From JABMMZ01 sp044377005 (GTDB taxonomy: Bacteria > Bacteroidota > Bacteroidia > NS11-12g > UBA955), in contig JBILJV010000037.1 in the NCBI GenBank assembly GCA_044377005.1, forward strand, positions 1 through 22,051: a stretch of 22,051 nucleotides of DNA, read 5' to 3'. Of the stretch, positions 1 through 8,051 are shown one piece after another. The notes under the pieces were generated by a model. The model was not told where the DNA came from and searched no databases. It saw only the letters and a list, made by a program, of their open reading frames with translations. A program made the position numbers and the translations under genes. The number at the start of each line of letters is the position of its first letter. The stretch's first letter is position 1.

Positions 1-711
1 GTTGTTATTAATAAAGGTAACAACAGTTTTAACCCAAGCATCAGTTGGAGCAATAAAGTTAGCATTTACACTTGTAGGTAATACAAGGTTGATACTAAAG
101 TCAGTTGCTTCACCATAATACATTTGATAACTAGTACAAGTGTGACAACCAGTAGCTTGAGAAATATTTCCACCATATTGGTAATCAGAAATAACTCTCA
201 ATCGAGTAGCACTTGGGCTTATATTACATGGAACTGTAAAATTTCTTCCACTTAATGACCCAGGAGTATTATTTCCTGAAGTTGTATTCCAAGTTCCAAG
301 GTACTCACCATTGTCAAGAAAATCTTTGTCATTATTAAAGTCAATATATACACCCCATTTACCATTATAAACAGTGCCATAATAGTATGAAGATGAACTT
401 GACTGAATAGTGTAAGTGTTTCCAGCAGTAAGACTAAAAGCATTTGAAGGGCTATTCGCTAATGAATACTCACCTCCACAAGTAGAAGTTCCATTAAAAC
501 CGTCAGGTTTTCTGTTGTAAATCACATTTGATCCAGCTGAAATAACGATTTGTTCTGCAGCAAAAACATAATTTGATGTTGACATCTGGTAGGTGTAGCT
601 ATTGTGAGCATTACACCAGGGCGATTGCGCGACCAGATTCTGAATTAGCCCGAAAAGCATGACAAAGCAGGCTAGGGATAATTTGGTTAATTGAGTAATT
701 ATTCTATTCAT
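1..711 (-). CDS. Secreted GEVED-domain protein, 3'-truncated by the window edge
   Basis: The frame is open from an ATG at 711 down to base 1, giving 237 codons with no stop, so the C-terminus lies outside the window. The N-terminus is a signal peptide: MNRIITQ, then a hydrophobic stretch, ending near LVAQ (residues 26-29). Residues about 110-212 look like a GEVED domain: WGVYIDFNNDKDF, then a short beta-rich stretch with TRLRVISDYQ, and the closing YGEATDFSI. The last about 20 residues (ANFIAP...VTFINN) resemble the start of a PKD-type domain. GEVED and PKD modules are typical of large secreted or cell-surface Bacteroidota proteins, often exported by the type IX system. Whether a sorting domain follows cannot be seen. 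The function beyond a surface or secreted role is unknown. Confidence 0.8.
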   Translation of the reverse strand, partial: MNRIITQLTKLSLACFVMLFGLIQNLVAQSPWCNAHNSYTYQMSTSNYVFAAEQIVISAGSNVIYNRKPDGFNGTSTCGGEYSLANSPSNAFSLTAGNTYTIQSSSSSYYYGTVYNGKWGVYIDFNNDKDFLDNGEYLGTWNTTSGNNTPGSLSGRNFTVPCNISPSATRLRVISDYQYGGNISQATGCHTCTSYQMYYGEATDFSINLVLPTSVNANFIAPTDAWVKTVVTFINNN

Positions 712-767
712 ATTTATAAAAATTATTTTTCAGCATCAATAATAATTATAAATATTATATTATCAAT

Positions 768-804
768 ATTTTTTCTGTTTTTTTTAAAAAAAAACAGAAA
801 AAAT
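768..804. terminator. Near-perfect A/T palindrome, possible bidirectional terminator
   Basis: Six T, CTG, eight T, nine A, CAG, six A, flanked by a pairing A (768) and T (804). The arms match base for base, with one extra A at the centre. It lies 48 bp past the stop of the minus-strand desaturase and 57 bp upstream of the GEVED gene start. Read on either strand it gives a hairpin ending in U residues. It has almost no G+C in the stem, so classical terminator strength is doubtful. The rest of the 140-bp gap (712-851) is A/T-rich, with no gene I can support. Confidence 0.4.
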
Positions 805-843
805 GACAATTATTTTACAAAAAAGCCTTTTTGCATACAATTA

Positions 844-861
844 TGTAGCTTTTAAGCTACA
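844..861. repeat. 8-bp inverted repeat over the desaturase stop codon
   Basis: TGTAGCTT-TT-AAGCTACA spans the last codons and stop (852-854) of the desaturase. In RNA it can form a six-pair stem (TGTAGC/GCTACA) with a six-base loop. It may add to 3'-end stability or termination of the minus-strand transcript together with the A/T palindrome about 40 bp further on. No U-tract follows it directly. Confidence 0.3.
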
Positions 862-1922
862 CCCATATTTCTTAGATGGGACACGTGTGAATTTATCGCT
901 TCTACAACGTTATTGTACTCATTGTAAGTTACATTGTATTCTTTGCAAACATCTTTAACTATTTTACTAATTTTAGGATAATGAATATGAGAAATATTAG
1001 GAAACAAATGATGTTCTACTTGAAAATTCAATCCACCTGTAAACCATGATACAATTTTATTATTAGTAGCAAAATTAGCTGTAGTTTTTATTTGATGAAC
1101 AGCCCATTCATCTTGAACCTTGCCAGTTGATTCGTCAGGTTTTGGGAAATGGGTACTTTCAACGGTATGTGCCAATTGAAACACTAAACTAATTACGATT
1201 CCAGTAAAAAACCCAAAAATCAAAAATCCAATGATCCACATTTTAAATCCAACAAAAATTATTGGGATAACTATGAATAAAAAGGCATGTAAAATTTTAA
1301 ATGCCCAAAACGTAATATGATCATTTGTATTCAGTTTTTTTAATGGCATGTTTCCGACTTTCTTTGTGAAATATTTTTCGTAATCTGTAAAAAAAATCCA
1401 ATAAAGATAAAGTAAAGAATAGGCAAAAGGAAAATACAAATATTGAAATTTATGTATTTTATATTTTTTTTGACTTTCGCACAATCTCAAAAATGGACGA
1501 GCATCTATATCATCATCTACACCATCGATGTTTGTATAAGTATGATGCACAACATTATGTTTGGTTTTCCACATGAATACATTAGCACCTAAAATATTGA
1601 GCGACATTCCCGCTAATTCATTTAACCATTTTTTATTACTAAATGAACCATGTGCACCATCATGCATAATATTGAATCCTATTGCAGCTGTTGCTAAACC
1701 TAGCAATAAACATTCAGCAACTAAAACTATCCAATTAGGAGATGTATAAAACACTAGATGAACATAAGTAATAATTAAAGTTGAGAAAATTATAATAGCT
1801 TTTGTATATAATTTAGCATTACCAGTTGGTTTTGCTTTAATTTCGTCAAAATAATGATTAATTCTTTTTCTTAACTCAGCATGAAAAGAATTAGTAGGAT
1901 TTAAAAACTTAGGTATTACCAT
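852..1922 (-). CDS. Membrane fatty-acid desaturase (three histidine boxes)
   Basis: A di-iron acyl-lipid or acyl-CoA desaturase of the membrane FA_desaturase superfamily, 356 residues from the start chosen here. All three histidine clusters are present: HDGAH at about 87-91, HNVVHH at about 122-127, and QVEHH at about 301-305. The Q-x-x-H-H third box is typical of front-end (delta-6-like, linoleoyl-CoA) desaturases, but there is no cytochrome b5 domain. Four or so hydrophobic segments lie between the boxes. An upstream in-frame ATG at 1961 would add 13 residues, but a TAnnTTTG box lies inside that stretch and the sequence MVIPKFLNP looks like a natural N-terminus, so I use 1922. The protein should insert double bonds into membrane acyl chains; regiospecificity cannot be read from sequence. 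It is divergent from rluB. Confidence 0.87.
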   Translation of the reverse strand: MVIPKFLNPTNSFHAELRKRINHYFDEIKAKPTGNAKLYTKAIIIFSTLIITYVHLVFYTSPNWIVLVAECLLLGLATAAIGFNIMHDGAHGSFSNKKWLNELAGMSLNILGANVFMWKTKHNVVHHTYTNIDGVDDDIDARPFLRLCESQKKYKIHKFQYLYFPFAYSLLYLYWIFFTDYEKYFTKKVGNMPLKKLNTNDHITFWAFKILHAFLFIVIPIIFVGFKMWIIGFLIFGFFTGIVISLVFQLAHTVESTHFPKPDESTGKVQDEWAVHQIKTTANFATNNKIVSWFTGGLNFQVEHHLFPNISHIHYPKISKIVKDVCKEYNVTYNEYNNVVEAINSHVSHLRNMGVA

Positions 1923-1938
1923 TAAAATATTAAAGATG

Positions 1939-1946
1939 CAAAGATA
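1939..1946 (-). promoter_or_regulatory. TAnnTTTG -7 box of the desaturase promoter
   Basis: The minus strand reads TATCTTTG, matching the Bacteroidota -7 consensus TAnnTTTG. It ends 16 nt before the ATG at 1922. No clear TTG is seen at the -33 position, only a T-run. If used, transcription would start inside the first 13 codons of the longer reading frame, which argues for the shorter protein. Confidence 0.5.
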
Positions 1947-2043
1947 ATATTTTTTGTTCATAAAAATTGTGTTTTAGCATAAATAAGGGAATCTTAATCA
2001 TATTTACCTGTAAAACAATCTAATAATTTTCACCTTAGTATAC

Positions 2044-2073
2044 TTTTAAATACGCAAAAAAAACCTAACTTTG
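2044..2073 (+). promoter_or_regulatory. Promoter of the rluB-comF cluster (TAnnTTTG box)
   Basis: TAACTTTG at 2066-2073 is a full TAnnTTTG match. A T-run at 2044-2047 sits 19 nt upstream where the -33 TTG is expected, but without the G. The box ends only 8 nt before the ATG at 2082, so the leader would be only a few nucleotides long. The GTG at 2073 is part of this box and is therefore unlikely to be a start codon. Confidence 0.55.
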
Positions 2074-2081
2074 TGGATTAC

Positions 2082-3473
2082 ATGAAAAAAGATAAAAAAG
2101 ACCTTTTTGATGGGCCAAAAAAGAATCGTATGGATGAGAAAAAGCCTTCTGAAAAAGAAGACAAAAGAAAGAATTTTGACAACGACGATTTAAGTCATAA
2201 GGTAAAGTTTATTCCCAATAGTAATGAAAAAAGAACAGATTCATACAAATCTGGCTCTAGAAGTAACAACCTTGACAATAAAAGACCTTCTAATAAAACA
2301 TATTCTAAACCCCACTCAAACGATTCTTTTAACAACAAAAGAAATTCAAGGCTAGATGATAACAAATCTTTTAACAAAAACTTTTCAAAACCTAATCCAA
2401 ATGAATCTTTTGAAAACAAAAGAAGTTCAAGGTTTGATGAAAAAAAACCCTTCAATAAATCTTACTCTAAATCAAACGACAGATCGGACCGTAATGATAT
2501 AAAATCATACAACTCGAACGCTGAAAACAATAGAAACAACTTTTCTCATCCAAAAGACAATGCTGCTAATTTCAAACCAAGGGAATCTTTTAAGTTAGAC
2601 AGTGAAAACGAATCAAAATCTACAAAAAAACCATTCAAACTTGGTTATGATCCTCAAGTGCCTTTAAAAAAACAATCATATCAATCTCGTATTTTTAAAG
2701 AAAATAAACAACAAGAAAAAAAACAAGACAAATCTGTTGATTCAGACAACAGACTTAGACTAAATAAATACATTGCACAATCAGGTATTTGCAGTCGAAG
2801 AGAAGCCGATGAGTTTATCAAAAAAGGTGTAGTAACTGTCAATAATGTCGTAATAAAGGAAATGGGATATAAAGTAAACCCAGGTGATAACATAAAATTT
2901 GAAGGCAAAACAATATTATCTGAACCATTTGTTTATATTATAATGAACAAACCTAAAGACTTTATTACAACTACTGAAGATGATAAAGGCAGAAAAACAG
3001 TTTTAGATTTACTAGTTGGGAAAGTCAATGAACGTGTTTTCCCAGTAGGTCGTTTGGACAGAAACACAACAGGAGTATTATTAATAACAAATGATGGTGA
3101 ATTAACTCAAATATTGACCCACCCTTCTTATCAAATAAAAAAAGTTTACCACGCCACACTAGATAAAAAAGTCAGTCAAACTGATTTAGATAAACTTGTA
3201 GAAGGTATAGAATTAGAAGATGGTATTGTGCATGCTGATGCTGTGGCATATGTTGAATCCGAAGATAAAAGACATGTTGGTCTTGAGATTCATTCTGGAA
3301 AAAACCATATAGTAAAACGAATGTTTGAACATTTAGGGTATGATGTTGAACGATTAGATAGAGTGAGTTTTGGAACCTTTACAAAAAAAGATTTACCAAG
3401 AGGGAAATGGCGTTTTTTAACCAATTATGAATTAGCATCAATCATGAAAATGAAAGACAAAGTGAATAAGTAG
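2082..3473 (+). CDS. rluB: RsuA/RluB-family rRNA pseudouridine synthase with long N-terminal extension
   Basis: Converts a specific uridine of rRNA, probably 23S, to pseudouridine. The conserved part starts at about residue 225 with an S4 RNA-binding domain (LRLNKYIAQ, CSRREADEFI), followed by the synthase domain. The catalytic motif GRLDRNTTG puts the catalytic aspartate at residue 326, followed by LLITNDGEL. The C-terminal motif KNHIVKRMFEHLG is also typical. The first about 220 residues are a low-complexity, charged, Asn/Ser/Lys-rich tail with phenylalanine every few residues, including a 27-residue unit repeated at 80-106 and 107-133. Such tails are common on this enzyme in Bacteroidota. 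I prefer the ATG at 2082 over a GTG at 2073, because the GTG lies in the promoter box. First gene of a plus-strand cluster, 9 nt before comF. RluB versus another RsuA-family member is not certain. Confidence 0.85.
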   Translation: MKKDKKDLFDGPKKNRMDEKKPSEKEDKRKNFDNDDLSHKVKFIPNSNEKRTDSYKSGSRSNNLDNKRPSNKTYSKPHSNDSFNNKRNSRLDDNKSFNKNFSKPNPNESFENKRSSRFDEKKPFNKSYSKSNDRSDRNDIKSYNSNAENNRNNFSHPKDNAANFKPRESFKLDSENESKSTKKPFKLGYDPQVPLKKQSYQSRIFKENKQQEKKQDKSVDSDNRLRLNKYIAQSGICSRREADEFIKKGVVTVNNVVIKEMGYKVNPGDNIKFEGKTILSEPFVYIIMNKPKDFITTTEDDKGRKTVLDLLVGKVNERVFPVGRLDRNTTGVLLITNDGELTQILTHPSYQIKKVYHATLDKKVSQTDLDKLVEGIELEDGIVHADAVAYVESEDKRHVGLEIHSGKNHIVKRMFEHLGYDVERLDRVSFGTFTKKDLPRGKWRFLTNYELASIMKMKDKVNK

Positions 3474-3482
3474 ATATTATGT

Positions 3483-4184
3483 ATGCTTTTGTATTTCAAG
3501 CTGTTATATAATAGTATTCTCAATTTTTGCTTTCCTAATCTTTGTTCAGGATGTGGCACTATTCTATTGGGTCAAGAATTACATATCTGTTTAAAATGTC
3601 AATTATTACTCCCTAAAACAAACTTTATTAATGAGAATAACCATACTTTCAATATTTTCAAGGGAAGAATCCCCATTGAATTTGCAAATAGTTATTTATA
3701 CTTTAGAAAAAAAGGGATTGCTCAATACTTAATTCATCAAATTAAGTATAAGAAAAACACAGAGTTAGGTGAATATTTAGGAAAAGAATTTGGCTCTATC
3801 ATTTTCGAACAAATTAAAAACAATAGACCCGACATAGTTACTTGTGTCCCTTTACACAAAAAAAAAATGAAATTAAGGGGCTACAATCAAAGTGAGTCCA
3901 TAGCAATTGGTATATCAGAATCTTTGAATATTCCTTTTAATGGTAGTTTAATATTCAAAAAAACAAATTCTGAATCACAAACAAAAAAAAGCCGCTTCAA
4001 TCGCTGGCTTAATGTAGAAACTAAATTTATTTTAAATCCCAATTTTGATATTAAAAATTTACATGTTTTAATAGTTGATGATGTAATAACAACAGGTGCA
4101 ACTTTAGAAACTTGTGGAAATTTGATATTAACACAAGAAGGCACCAAAATAAGTTTTTTGAGTTTATGTATTTCAACTCATTAA
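3483..4184 (+). CDS. comF: ComF-family phosphoribosyltransferase-like protein
   Basis: 233 residues. The N-terminus carries a four-cysteine zinc-binding motif (C21, C24, C36, C39; CSGCG and CLKCQ). The C-terminus has the PRPP-binding loop VDDVITTGAT at about 198-207, the signature of type I phosphoribosyltransferases. ComF proteins are needed for DNA uptake in naturally competent bacteria and are widely present elsewhere with unclear roles. It starts 9 nt after the rluB stop and is probably co-transcribed with it. An ATG at 3479 is in another frame and leads nowhere. No other competence gene is seen in the window. Confidence 0.88.
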   Translation: MLLYFKLLYNSILNFCFPNLCSGCGTILLGQELHICLKCQLLLPKTNFINENNHTFNIFKGRIPIEFANSYLYFRKKGIAQYLIHQIKYKKNTELGEYLGKEFGSIIFEQIKNNRPDIVTCVPLHKKKMKLRGYNQSESIAIGISESLNIPFNGSLIFKKTNSESQTKKSRFNRWLNVETKFILNPNFDIKNLHVLIVDDVITTGATLETCGNLILTQEGTKISFLSLCISTH

Positions 4185-4215
4185 ATAATTTGTATATTCG
4201 CAATTCTATTTTTAT

Positions 4216-7200
4216 ATGAAAAAACAAATAACTCTCCTATTATTGTGTTCTTTTACCACTTTTTTATTTGGACAAAAGCCACAATTTTCACAACAATTTA
4301 TTGTAGATAAACTTCCTCAATATTGTGGTTCTACAGGATCATCTTCTGCAGATTCAAGCCGTTTACCTGTTTTATTTAGAGCTTCGCTATCTGGTTTAAA
4401 CCCCGGATCTTCTTACAAATATTTCGTTAGATTTATTTCTTTATCTGACACAGGCAATACCAATAGTACAGGAGTAGGTAATCCTATTTTCTTTAAGAAT
4501 GGCAATTGGACTAGCACTGATGCACCTGATTTAGACTCCATTGGAAAACATGATACCCTAAGTTTAACTTTTGGGCCATTTTACGAATCCTGGTTTGGCG
4601 CTTTTTACAACAGTAATAGCAGATTTACACCTGGTAAATACATATACCCAATCTTTGTTCTTCAAGAAATTGGTACTACAGATATCATTAAACTTTGCAT
4701 TTCTGACTCTATTAAAGTTCTTGGTTTTTCGCCAAATTCAGGCGCAAACAACGGAAGTGCTATTTGGGGTAGCTCATCTGTAGCTCAGAAAAATTTTGTT
4801 TTAATGTACGATAACACTAGCGGTGTTTCAAGTAGACCTCTTACAATTACATATACCGAAAACGAAGGTTTTAATAATTCAAATACTCAAAGTCATTACA
4901 CAAATTTAGTAAATGGCAAAAATGGAAATTGGGGATCAATTATCCCAAACACATTAAGTAATGGTGTTAGAAGAATAGAAAGTAAAACCTTTAATAACGG
5001 TTTAATTTATGCCAATATTGAGTCAGATGGAATTTGGGGTAATGATTCAACCATTAACCCTAGAAAAGGGTTCAAACCTATTTCAATTAAAAACGACAAT
5101 GCTCCTTTGAGAAGCCCTGAAATTGAATTTATTTCTTCAGCGGTCAATGTAAGTGAAGGCATTGGTGTTGCCAAACTTTTGGTAAGAAGGAGATTCGGCA
5201 ATCATGATTCGAGTAAAGTATTTGCAAATTATTTTGTAGGTTCAGCCACACAAAATGTTGATTTTAAAAATTTAAATGGCAATCCGCTTGTTGTTCGACC
5301 ATATGGAACTGTTATTGATACATTACGTATACAAATAAAAAATGACTCATTATCAGAAGGCACTGAAAATGCAAATTTCAGACTTATTAATTCTACAAAT
5401 GCAATTATTAACAATTTAGCAAACTCTATACAAATGAACATCATTGACAATGATATCCCTTCCTATCGTTTTGCTAAGTCTGCTAATGTTGTAAATGAAG
5501 ACAATGGCTTATTGAGTGTTAAATTAAAAGTTGACTTTGGCAGTGTAAATCCAACAACTGTTAGAGTAGTTGTAAAATCTAAAGCAGATAGCACATTTAT
5601 TCCTAGCGAATTTAGGATTGGTAATATCAACAGAGATACTACGATTCAATTTAATGGGGGTAAAGTTTCTGATAGCTTAACCTTTAATATCAATATTATA
5701 AATGATTTAACGCCTGAGAGATTCAATGATACTATCGTTCTTGTCCTTAGAAATCCAAGCAATCCAGGTAGTATTGGAAAAGATTCTTTATTTACTATTG
5801 TAATAAGAGATGATGACACCCCCCCAACTTTTAATTTCGAGTTTTCTAAAATCACTATTCAAGAAAAAGCAAGTATAGTAAATGTTAAAATCAAAAAAAC
5901 AGGCAGAAATAAAAACCCAAGTGATTTTATCGTTTCACATTATTCACTTACATCCTCTGCTATTGATGGCAGTGATTTCACCTTTTCAACCCAAATTATT
6001 ACTTCTGGAGTAAACGACCTAGACACCTCTGTTAATATTACGATTCTGAACGACAATAATAAAGAATTTACAGAAACTGCTTTATTTGTTATTCGTCCTA
6101 GTTTCAATGCAAGAATTGGGAAACCAGACACATTACAATTGCTTATCAATGATGATGACATTGCAACATATAATATATCTAGAGTTACTAGCATTAAATC
6201 CCCAAACAATGTAGTTGATAGTATAGGAACTTTATGTGGACTAAAAGGCGTTGTATATGGAAATAACATGAATACAAATGGTGTTGAGTTTACTTTAATT
6301 GACCCAACTGGCGGAATTCAGGTTGTAAATTCAAGTTCAAAAAACTACAATGTTTCAGAAGGAGATAGTATATTAGTGATAGGCAGAATTTCTCAAGTAA
6401 ATGGGATGGCCAGAATAACTAATTTAGATACTATCATTAAATTGGCTTCTTCTAGAACATTGAGAAATCCATCAGTTATTTCAACCTTAAATGAAACTAC
6501 CGAATCAAGATTTGTTAAATATAATTTGGTTAAATTATCCAATCCTTCATTGTGGCCTACTGCACCGCTTGCCAATAATTCACAAGTTACATTAAAAGTT
6601 CTTACTCAATCAGATTCATTTGACTTGATTATTGATAGTGAAACCGATATTGATGGAAGAATCGCACCTGCTGGCTTTTTCAATCTTAGTGGAATTGGAT
6701 TCCAAAATGATATAACAAGCCCTTTTAATTCAAGCTATTCAATTAAACCAAGACGGTTTACTGACTTTCAACAATTAAATGCTCCTATTTTTAGTTTTAC
6801 CTCTTCAGCTTCTTTAGCAATAGAGAACAGAGATAGTTCCGAAGGATTTACATTACAATGCGCTAACTTAGTAAACAACCAACAAATTAGTTTGGAAATT
6901 AAAGGAGGAACAGCCAATAGAAACACCGATTACCAATCTAATCAAAATCGATTATTTATACTTACTCCAAGCAAACCAAGCGTTAACATTAAAATCAAAT
7001 TAATAGATGATGCAATTGTTGAATCACCTGAAACTATATTCCTTGTTATCCGAGGCAATCAATGGGGTACATTAGTTGGTGCGGATAGTGTTCATACCGT
7101 AACAATTGTTGACGATGAATCTACAAGTATCGCCTTAAATGAGTTGAGTTCAAATACTAAACTATATCCAAACCCAAGTTCTAAACAATTTAATATTGAA

Positions 7201-7383
7201 AGTCCAGAAACTATTCATAGCATTGAAGTTTTAGATATTACAGGAAAACAAATATTTGTAGAACCAAAGGTAGCATCTAAAGAATACCATTCTAATTCAC
7301 TTGAATTAGAAAATGGCATTTACATTATAAAAATTAAAACCGATTTAGGTTCATTTACAAAGCAAATATTGATTAAACACTAA
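4216..7383 (+). CDS. Large secreted Calx-beta / OB-like protein with type IX sorting domain
   Basis: 1055 residues. A signal peptide occupies residues 1-19, ending LFGQ. Residues 20-290 match nothing I recognise. Three consecutive Calx-beta-type modules follow at about 300-411, 415-534 and 536-648, each opening with a pattern like FxxSxxxVxE and closing with an acidic turn (IDNDIP, RDDDTP, NDDDIA). Residues about 650-853 resemble the OB-fold/DUF5689-type domain often found beside secreted nucleases (GLKGVVYG, ILVIGRISQVNG). A fourth Calx-beta module lies at about 857-968. The C-terminus (about 980-1055; LYPNPSS, LDITGKQI, ENGIYIIKI) is a type A type IX sorting domain. Likely a calcium-binding cell-surface or secreted adhesin-like protein; ligand unknown. 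It sits 31 nt after comF and its stop overlaps the next start (TAATG). Confidence 0.88.
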   Translation: MKKQITLLLLCSFTTFLFGQKPQFSQQFIVDKLPQYCGSTGSSSADSSRLPVLFRASLSGLNPGSSYKYFVRFISLSDTGNTNSTGVGNPIFFKNGNWTSTDAPDLDSIGKHDTLSLTFGPFYESWFGAFYNSNSRFTPGKYIYPIFVLQEIGTTDIIKLCISDSIKVLGFSPNSGANNGSAIWGSSSVAQKNFVLMYDNTSGVSSRPLTITYTENEGFNNSNTQSHYTNLVNGKNGNWGSIIPNTLSNGVRRIESKTFNNGLIYANIESDGIWGNDSTINPRKGFKPISIKNDNAPLRSPEIEFISSAVNVSEGIGVAKLLVRRRFGNHDSSKVFANYFVGSATQNVDFKNLNGNPLVVRPYGTVIDTLRIQIKNDSLSEGTENANFRLINSTNAIINNLANSIQMNIIDNDIPSYRFAKSANVVNEDNGLLSVKLKVDFGSVNPTTVRVVVKSKADSTFIPSEFRIGNINRDTTIQFNGGKVSDSLTFNINIINDLTPERFNDTIVLVLRNPSNPGSIGKDSLFTIVIRDDDTPPTFNFEFSKITIQEKASIVNVKIKKTGRNKNPSDFIVSHYSLTSSAIDGSDFTFSTQIITSGVNDLDTSVNITILNDNNKEFTETALFVIRPSFNARIGKPDTLQLLINDDDIATYNISRVTSIKSPNNVVDSIGTLCGLKGVVYGNNMNTNGVEFTLIDPTGGIQVVNSSSKNYNVSEGDSILVIGRISQVNGMARITNLDTIIKLASSRTLRNPSVISTLNETTESRFVKYNLVKLSNPSLWPTAPLANNSQVTLKVLTQSDSFDLIIDSETDIDGRIAPAGFFNLSGIGFQNDITSPFNSSYSIKPRRFTDFQQLNAPIFSFTSSASLAIENRDSSEGFTLQCANLVNNQQISLEIKGGTANRNTDYQSNQNRLFILTPSKPSVNIKIKLIDDAIVESPETIFLVIRGNQWGTLVGADSVHTVTIVDDESTSIALNELSSNTKLYPNPSSKQFNIESPETIHSIEVLDITGKQIFVEPKVASKEYHSNSLELENGIYIIKIKTDLGSFTKQILIKH

Positions 7384-8051
7384 TGCCTTTATTTATAAAT
7401 GAAGTTTTTCGCAAGTTCTTTATAGAACTTGCGAAAAACAATCATAAGGATTGGTTTGATTTAAACTGGGAAAGGTATTATGATGAAGTTAAAAAACCTT
7501 TTGAAGCTCTTGTTAGTGAGCTTATTTCTCAAATTCGAAAAATCGAAGATTTAGGTCAAATAGAGACCAAAGATTGTGTTTTTAGAATTAATAGAGACAT
7601 TAGATTTAGTAAAGACAAAACACCATACAAACTACATTTATCTGCCGCTATTTCTAAATACGGCAAAAAGGATTTTGAAAATCCAGGATTCTATTTTGAG
7701 ATTGGTGCTGAACACATTAATATATACTCAGGCATTTACCAACCGAGTAAAACAAGTTTAAATTCAATTAGAAATTATATAAGCAACAACCATTCTGAAT
7801 TAGACAAGATATTAGCTAACCCTAAATTCAAAACAATTTTTGGAAGTATAAAAGGAGAAACAACTAAAAGACTGCCTAGTGAAATAAACAACTCACACCC
7901 ATTGCTTTTCAACAAACAGTTTTACATTCACCACCAAATAGAAACTCTCACTTTGATAGACAAAGATATAGTTGAATATTTAATTTATATTTTTAAAACC
8001 GCACAACCTATAAATAATTATTTAAAAAAAGCTGTTGATTATGTCTATTAA
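7383..8051 (+). CDS. DUF2461 family protein
   Basis: 222 residues, a typical length for DUF2461 (TIGR02453). Recognisable family motifs are FFIELAKNNHKDWF near residues 12-25 and FRINRDIRFSKDKTPYK at 67-83. The biochemical function of the family is not known to me. The ATG shares one base with the stop of the upstream secreted-protein gene (TAATG), and the 3' end overlaps the next gene by 11 nt, so translation is probably coupled in both directions. A strong perfect inverted repeat lies in codons 8-19 and is listed separately. No signal peptide or membrane segment, so cytoplasmic. Confidence 0.87.
   Translation: MPLFINEVFRKFFIELAKNNHKDWFDLNWERYYDEVKKPFEALVSELISQIRKIEDLGQIETKDCVFRINRDIRFSKDKTPYKLHLSAAISKYGKKDFENPGFYFEIGAEHINIYSGIYQPSKTSLNSIRNYISNNHSELDKILANPKFKTIFGSIKGETTKRLPSEINNSHPLLFNKQFYIHHQIETLTLIDKDIVEYLIYIFKTAQPINNYLKKAVDYVY
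7404..7439. repeat. Perfect 15-bp-arm hairpin inside the 5' end of the DUF2461 gene
   Basis: GTTTTTCGCAAGTTC (7404-7418), loop TTTATA, then its exact reverse complement GAACTTGCGAAAAAC (7425-7439). The outer loop bases T/A can pair too, giving 16 pairs and a 4-base loop. It begins 20 nt after the stop of the 1055-residue protein and codes for VFRKFFIELAKN of DUF2461. It is not followed by a U-tract. It could stabilise the 3' end of the upstream mRNA, attenuate the downstream genes, or bind a dimeric protein. Confidence 0.75.

Noticed and set aside
2073..2081. GTG at 2073 as the rluB start
   Set aside because: It is part of a full TAnnTTTG promoter box, and a normal ATG follows three codons later.
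4193..4200. TATATTCG as a promoter for the large secreted protein
   Set aside because: One mismatch in the key TTTG and no -33 element; the gene is more simply read from the rluB-comF transcript.
5007..6575. Minus-strand open frames opposite the Calx-beta protein
   Set aside because: They are mirror frames of a real gene; the sequences show no family features.
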